In this document: piece by piece, positions 13,734 to 16,979 of the stretch
How the letters are laid out: each line of letters begins with the position of its first letter
How positions within the stretch are numbered: the stretch's first letter is position 1
Assembly: GCA_040756085.1 (NCBI GenBank)
Contig: JBFMAE010000420.1
Span: 1-16,979 of the forward strand
Source: JBFMAE01 sp040756085
Lineage (GTDB): Bacteria > Desulfobacterota > BSN033 > UBA1163
DNA: 16,979 nt
Reading direction: 5' to 3'
Program-made: the position numbers and the translations under genes
The notes under the pieces: generated by a model
Databases searched by the model: none
What the model saw: the letters and a program-made list of their open reading frames with translations, nothing else
What the model was told of the DNA's origin: nothing

Positions 13734-15524
13734 TTATGTTTTCAATTCTTCTTTATAGCAAACGATAAAATCCTCAGGAAATCGTTCAGCCATCCAGTTA
13801 CGGACATAACATTCGATCTCCGAAGCCGTCTGGAATTGGAACAACTGCTCCACTAAGGACTGTGTCTCTTCAAATCGTGACAACCGGAGCACTTTCTTCA
13901 CTTTCGGGATGGCAACCGGGTTCATGCTGAACTCATCCAGTCCCAAGCCTAAGAGGATCAAGGCATAGGCCGGTTCTGCGGCCATCTCCCCGCAGATCGC
14001 CACCGGAATACCGACCTGGTGGCCGGACTGGACCACTCCCCGGACAATCCTCAGGATGGCAGGATGAAGCGGCTCATACAGATAGGAAACATGTTCATTG
14101 ATCCGATCAATGGCTAAAGCATACTGGATCAAGTCGTTTGTCCCGATGCTGAAGAAATCCACTTCACGGGCCAGGATATCTGCAGTGATAGAAGCCGAAG
14201 GGATTTCGATCATCGCCCCGATCTTGATCTCCGGATCGAAAGGGATCTTGGCTCTTTTCATACCCTTTTTGACATCTTCCAGGATGACCTTCGCCTGTCG
14301 GATCTCCTCAATTCCTGAAATCATAGGGAAAAGGACCCTCAGCTTTCCATGGACGCTCGCCCGCAGAATCCCTCTCAACTGGGTCTTAAAAATGTCGGTC
14401 TCTTTAATACAGAAGCGGATGGCCCTCAAGCCCATTGCCGGGTTCATCTCATGGCCTTTTGAATAATTGGGGAGAAACTTGTCCCCGCCGACATCCAAGG
14501 TGCGGATCGTTGCCGTGGCAGGGTAAATATTTTCCGCCAGCCGTCGATAGGTTTGGAAGTGCTCTTCTTCCGTGGGGAGATCACTCCGGTTGAGATAAAG
14601 GATTTCGGTTCGATAGAGCCCAATCCCTTCTGCTCCATGCGTCTTTGCAGAGGGGATCTCCTCTAACATTTCGATATTGGCCTGCAGCCGGACACGAATG
14701 CCGTCGCGGGTCTCTGCAGGCAGAGGTGCATATTTCAGGATCTCCCTCTCCACGTATTTGATCCGCCGTTTCCGTTCAAGAAAGGACTGGGAAACCTCCT
14801 CTGTGGGATTGATAACCACCTCCCCTGTCTCGCCATCGATGATCAGCAGGTCCCCTCCATTGATGAGAGAGGTTGCCACTTCCAGTCCCACCACTGCCGG
14901 GATGCCTAACGATCGGGAGAGGATGGCTGTGTGGGAGACCTTCCCGCCGATATCGGTGATGAATCCCGCCACATTCTTCAGGTTCATCTGGAGGGTATCT
15001 GCTGGAGAAAGATCATGGGCCACCACGATCACCTTCCCTTTGATCCTGGTGATATCATCATGTTTCTTTCCCAGTAGATTTCGAAAGATCCTCGCTGACA
15101 CATAGTGAAGATCGCTGCGCCGTTCCCTTAGATATTCATCTTCGATGGCCTTGAAGGCCGTATCCAGTTTCTCCAACGTGAGGTCCAGAGCCCACTCTGC
15201 ATTCACCTTTTTCTTACGGATGGTATTCACGGTATCCTGAAGCAGCATCTCATCATCCAGGATCATCATGTGGACATCGAGGATAAACGAATGTCGGCGG
15301 ACATCCGGGTCCAAAATCTTCTCTTTAATCCCCGTCAACTGATCCCGGGATTCTTTAATGGCCCTGAGGAACCGCTCCACTTCTCCCTCCACATGCTCCG
15401 GAGGGATCCGTTTCTCCGGAAGGCGGACCTTAAACGGCTCGACCAGAAAAGCCTTTCCGATGACGATCCCCGAAGAGGCCCCAATGCCCTGGATCAACTT
15501 ATTCGTCTGCTGCTGAACCGCCAT
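13734..15524 (-). CDS. ptsI: Phosphoenolpyruvate-protein phosphotransferase (PTS Enzyme I)
   Basis: A 596-residue cytosolic enzyme that autophosphorylates from PEP and passes the phosphate to HPr. The N-terminal HPr-binding and phosphohistidine part contains GGKVSHTAILSRSLGIPA (193-210) with the active-site His198. The C-terminal PEP barrel has GLYRTE (302-307), LDVGGDKFLPN (343-353), DFFSIGTNDLIQYALAIDR (456-474) and the catalytic Cys511 in CGEMAAEP. There is no N-terminal GAF domain, so it is ordinary Enzyme I rather than PtsP, with a slightly extended C-terminus. The start is 2 bases after the ptsH stop; GAGGA six bases upstream overlaps the last ptsH codons, indicating tight coupling. With no permease nearby, the phosphate may serve regulation. 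Confidence 0.96.
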   Translation of the reverse strand: MAVQQQTNKLIQGIGASSGIVIGKAFLVEPFKVRLPEKRIPPEHVEGEVERFLRAIKESRDQLTGIKEKILDPDVRRHSFILDVHMMILDDEMLLQDTVNTIRKKKVNAEWALDLTLEKLDTAFKAIEDEYLRERRSDLHYVSARIFRNLLGKKHDDITRIKGKVIVVAHDLSPADTLQMNLKNVAGFITDIGGKVSHTAILSRSLGIPAVVGLEVATSLINGGDLLIIDGETGEVVINPTEEVSQSFLERKRRIKYVEREILKYAPLPAETRDGIRVRLQANIEMLEEIPSAKTHGAEGIGLYRTEILYLNRSDLPTEEEHFQTYRRLAENIYPATATIRTLDVGGDKFLPNYSKGHEMNPAMGLRAIRFCIKETDIFKTQLRGILRASVHGKLRVLFPMISGIEEIRQAKVILEDVKKGMKRAKIPFDPEIKIGAMIEIPSASITADILAREVDFFSIGTNDLIQYALAIDRINEHVSYLYEPLHPAILRIVRGVVQSGHQVGIPVAICGEMAAEPAYALILLGLGLDEFSMNPVAIPKVKKVLRLSRFEETQSLVEQLFQFQTASEIECYVRNWMAERFPEDFIVCYKEELKT

Positions 15525-15526
15525 GA

Positions 15527-15793
15527 TTAGTCCTCATCAAATTTATTCTCAATCAATTTGCCCAGGGTCCGGATTGCCTGGGCTGAATCCTTTCCTTCCA
15601 CTTTCAGTGTAATCTTTGTCCCTTTGGAAGCAGCCAGCATCAGGATACCCATGATCGATTTTCCATTGACCTCCAAGCCATCCCTCTCGATGATTACCTC
15701 CGAAGCAAAGCGATTGGCGGTCTTGACCAAGAGGGCTGCTGCTCGGGCATGAAGCCCTAACCGATTCCGAATGGTAAAGGTCTGAATTTCCAT
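15527..15793 (-). CDS. ptsH: Phosphocarrier protein HPr
   Basis: An 88-residue small phosphocarrier that receives phosphate from Enzyme I and hands it to EIIA. With the start at 15793 the active site is His15 (RNRLGLHARAA) and the regulatory site is Ser46 (EVNGKSIMG), exactly the standard numbering, which supports this start over the in-frame one at 15832; the extra 13 residues (MRYALCAVSIKVE) come mainly from repeat DNA. The ribosome-binding site is weak (GTTGAG next to the ATG). Ser46 with its KSIMG context is the site of HPr kinase/phosphorylase, so such a kinase would be expected upstream of rapZ beyond the window. The gene overlaps nothing, but ptsI follows after 2 bases. Confidence 0.95.
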   Translation of the reverse strand: MEIQTFTIRNRLGLHARAAALLVKTANRFASEVIIERDGLEVNGKSIMGILMLAASKGTKITLKVEGKDSAQAIRTLGKLIENKFDED

Positions 15794-15814
15794 CTCAACT
15801 TTTATGGAAACTGC

Positions 15815-15869
15815 GCAAAGAGCATAGCGCATAGGGCAAAGCGATTTTACTCTAAACTCTTAACTCTTC
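15815..15869. repeat. Composite heptamer repeat between EIIA and ptsH
   Basis: Four 7-base units of GCATAGC type lie at 15815-15821, 15822-15828, 15829-15835 and 15836-15842 (GCAAAGA, GCATAGC, GCATAGG, GCAAAGC). After six bases come three units of a different heptamer, ACTCTTA type, at 15849-15855, 15856-15862 and 15863-15869. The two halves are not complementary, so this looks like two half-elements side by side. The EIIA stop codon (15860-15862) lies in the second set. Confidence 0.7.
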
Positions 15870-16291
15870 TTCTCCACTCTTTTTTTGAGCACCTCACTGG
15901 CCAGATTGATATTCCTCTGACCGTAATCCGTAATGAAAACGGCCAACGCTTCGAGATCCATATCATCCTGGTAAGTGGCCAACTTGAGTAACATGGGGAG
16001 GTTGACCCCGGTGATTACTTCGATCTTCTTTTCCTCCAGGAAGGAGAGGCTGATATTGGAAGGGGTTCCCCCATACATATCCGTCAGGATGAGCACCCCT
16101 TGTCCTCCATCCACCTTTCGGATGGCAGCGATGATCTTCTCCCGGATTTCCTCGGACCCCTCCTTCGGATCAATCGAAACAGACTGAAACTGCTTTAATT
16201 CCTCTCCTACCACCAGCTGGGCAGCTGCGATCAACTCCTCTCCCAAGCGGCAATGTGTCACTATGACGACCCCCACCATCTCTCCCCTCAT
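15860..16291 (-). CDS. PTS EIIA component, mannose (ManX/AgaF) family
   Basis: A 143-residue single-domain cytosolic EIIA. It begins with the phosphorylation-site segment VGVVIVTHCRLGEELI, in which His13 (counting from the first Met) should accept phosphate from HPr. TDMYGGTPSN (about 70-79) and TGVNLPMLLKL (about 94-104) are family hallmarks. No EIIB, EIIC or EIID gene is nearby, so it probably acts as a regulatory phosphate acceptor, as suggested for the same cluster in Desulfobacterota. The first ATG (16291) overlaps the rapZ stop as ATGA with GGAG five bases upstream; the Met four codons later (16279) also has a good upstream GAGGGG. The C-terminal end and stop run into a GAGTTAA-type repeat. 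Confidence 0.93.
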   Translation of the reverse strand: MRGEMVGVVIVTHCRLGEELIAAAQLVVGEELKQFQSVSIDPKEGSEEIREKIIAAIRKVDGGQGVLILTDMYGGTPSNISLSFLEEKKIEVITGVNLPMLLKLATYQDDMDLEALAVFITDYGQRNINLASEVLKKRVEKKS

Positions 16292-16979
16292 CCCTTCTCC
16301 GCATCGCGGTGTCGCACCGACAACAACAGACCTCTCTCCGACAACTCACTTCGGAGCATCGCTGCCAATCGATTGACGATCACCATGGATCGATGCCTTC
16401 CACCCGTGCATCCCACGGCAATGGTCAAATGGGTTTTCCGCTCCCTCTCATAGAGAGGGAGAAGAAACCGGATGAACTCATGAACTCGTCGTAAAAATTC
16501 CCTTGCCTCCTCCGACTGGAGGACATATTCGGCCACTCTGGAATCCTCCCCTCTCAATCGTTTCAGCTCTTCGACGAAGTAGGGATTGGGTAAAAAACGA
16601 ACATCCATCAAGAGTTCGGCCTCATAGGGTATCCCGAAGCTGTATCCGAATGAAAGAAGGGTCACGGTCATCTGACCTGAAATAGTTCCCTTCTGAACAT
16701 ACTTTTGGATTTCTTCTTTCAATTGGTGGACATTGAAATGGGAGGTATCGATCACCTGATTGGCCATCTCCCGTATCCCCTGAAGCCGCTCTCTCTCCAA
16801 ACGGATTCCTTCTCCAATCGATTCTCCAACCGCTAAGGGATGCTGGCGGCGGGTTTCACTGAAGCGCCTCACCAGAATGGGATCTGCGGATTCTAGAAAG
16901 AGAATCTCCATCGGATAGCCCTCTCCCTGGAGGTCTTTGATGATCCTTCTCGAATCCTCAAAAAAATCTCCTCCTCCCT
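16288..16979 (-). CDS. rapZ: RapZ (YvcJ) family protein, 5' end beyond the window
   Basis: The frame stays open to the right edge, giving 229 visible codons; the first visible residues read GGGDFFEDSRRIIKDL and continue into GYPMEILFLESADP, so the internal Met at 16911 is not the start. Family members are about 285 residues, so some 55-60 N-terminal residues including the P-loop are missing. Visible family segments: RRFSETRRQHPL (of the N-terminal domain), DTSHFNVHQLKE, SFGYSFGIPYEAELLMDVRFLPNP, and GCTGGRHRSM near the C-terminus, the anion- or nucleotide-binding loop. RapZ directs RNase E to small RNAs in enterics and binds UDP-GlcNAc-type metabolites; its role here is inferred only from family. 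The stop overlaps the EIIA start (ATGA). Confidence 0.93.
   Translation of the reverse strand, partial: GGGDFFEDSRRIIKDLQGEGYPMEILFLESADPILVRRFSETRRQHPLAVGESIGEGIRLERERLQGIREMANQVIDTSHFNVHQLKEEIQKYVQKGTISGQMTVTLLSFGYSFGIPYEAELLMDVRFLPNPYFVEELKRLRGEDSRVAEYVLQSEEAREFLRRVHEFIRFLLPLYERERKTHLTIAVGCTGGRHRSMVIVNRLAAMLRSELSERGLLLSVRHRDAEKG

Noticed and set aside
13220..13768. Plus-strand open frame of 182 codons opposite metK
   Set aside because: It lies antisense to conserved metK, its composition (many His, Asp, Gly) mirrors the metK codons, and its end runs through the intergenic repeat.
15794..15832. N-terminal extension of HPr by 13 codons
   Set aside because: The extension is mainly repeat DNA; starting at 15793 places the active His and regulatory Ser at the standard positions 15 and 46.
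16288..16911. Complete 207-residue RapZ-like protein starting at 16911
   Set aside because: The frame continues upstream to the window edge with RapZ-like sequence, so the internal Met is not the start and the gene is simply cut.

Overview
The window looks like a chromosomal housekeeping segment from a Gram-negative bacterium, probably an uncultured member of the Desulfobacterota (former Deltaproteobacteria) or a nearby lineage. The reasons are the gene order rapZ - mannose-type EIIA - ptsH - ptsI, an RND pump with its periplasmic adaptor, a long-type PurC, and intergenic repeats of a style I associate with metagenome-derived genomes of that kind. The phylum is inference. All genes but one lie on the minus strand, so the layout is best read from the right edge to the left.

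Right block (16979 to 12491): the C-terminal part of rapZ (cut by the window edge), a mannose-family PTS EIIA, ptsH (HPr), ptsI (Enzyme I) and metK. HPr has both His15 and Ser46, the second being the site used by HPr kinase. No sugar permease (EIIB/C/D) is visible, so this looks like a regulatory or incomplete PTS. Middle block (12365 to 6601): ahcY, an RND periplasmic adaptor and an RND inner-membrane permease. ahcY overlaps the adaptor by ATGA, and the adaptor and permease are 6 bases apart, so the three look like one transcription unit. MetK and AhcY are the SAM-making and SAH-removing steps of the methyl cycle. Left block: ispG (MEP isoprenoid pathway), which converges on the only plus-strand gene, a CDP-alcohol phosphatidyltransferase; a divergently placed ABC-class ATPase of the COG3044 / PF09818 type; purC; and, after a gene-free stretch of about 300 bases, a CheR methyltransferase with a TPR tail. 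The CheR gene is clearly more AT-rich than the rest.

The most unusual signal is in the gaps. Most gaps outside tightly coupled genes carry a short periodic repeat element built from 7- or 8-base units. In its full form there are four or five tandem degenerate units, a spacer, then four tandem units that are the reverse complement of the first set. Three copies share one octamer (AGGGTTCN / TTGAACCC). Another copy has the same architecture with an unrelated octamer (TGGAATNN). One between the convergent genes uses a heptamer (GATGAAC / GTTCATC). Several genes end inside these arms: the stop codons of the CDP-alcohol transferase, ispG and EIIA lie within units, and the last 11 codons of the RND permease and the last codons of purC are written by repeat sequence. 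No RNA genes, insertion sequences, CRISPR arrays or phage genes were seen.
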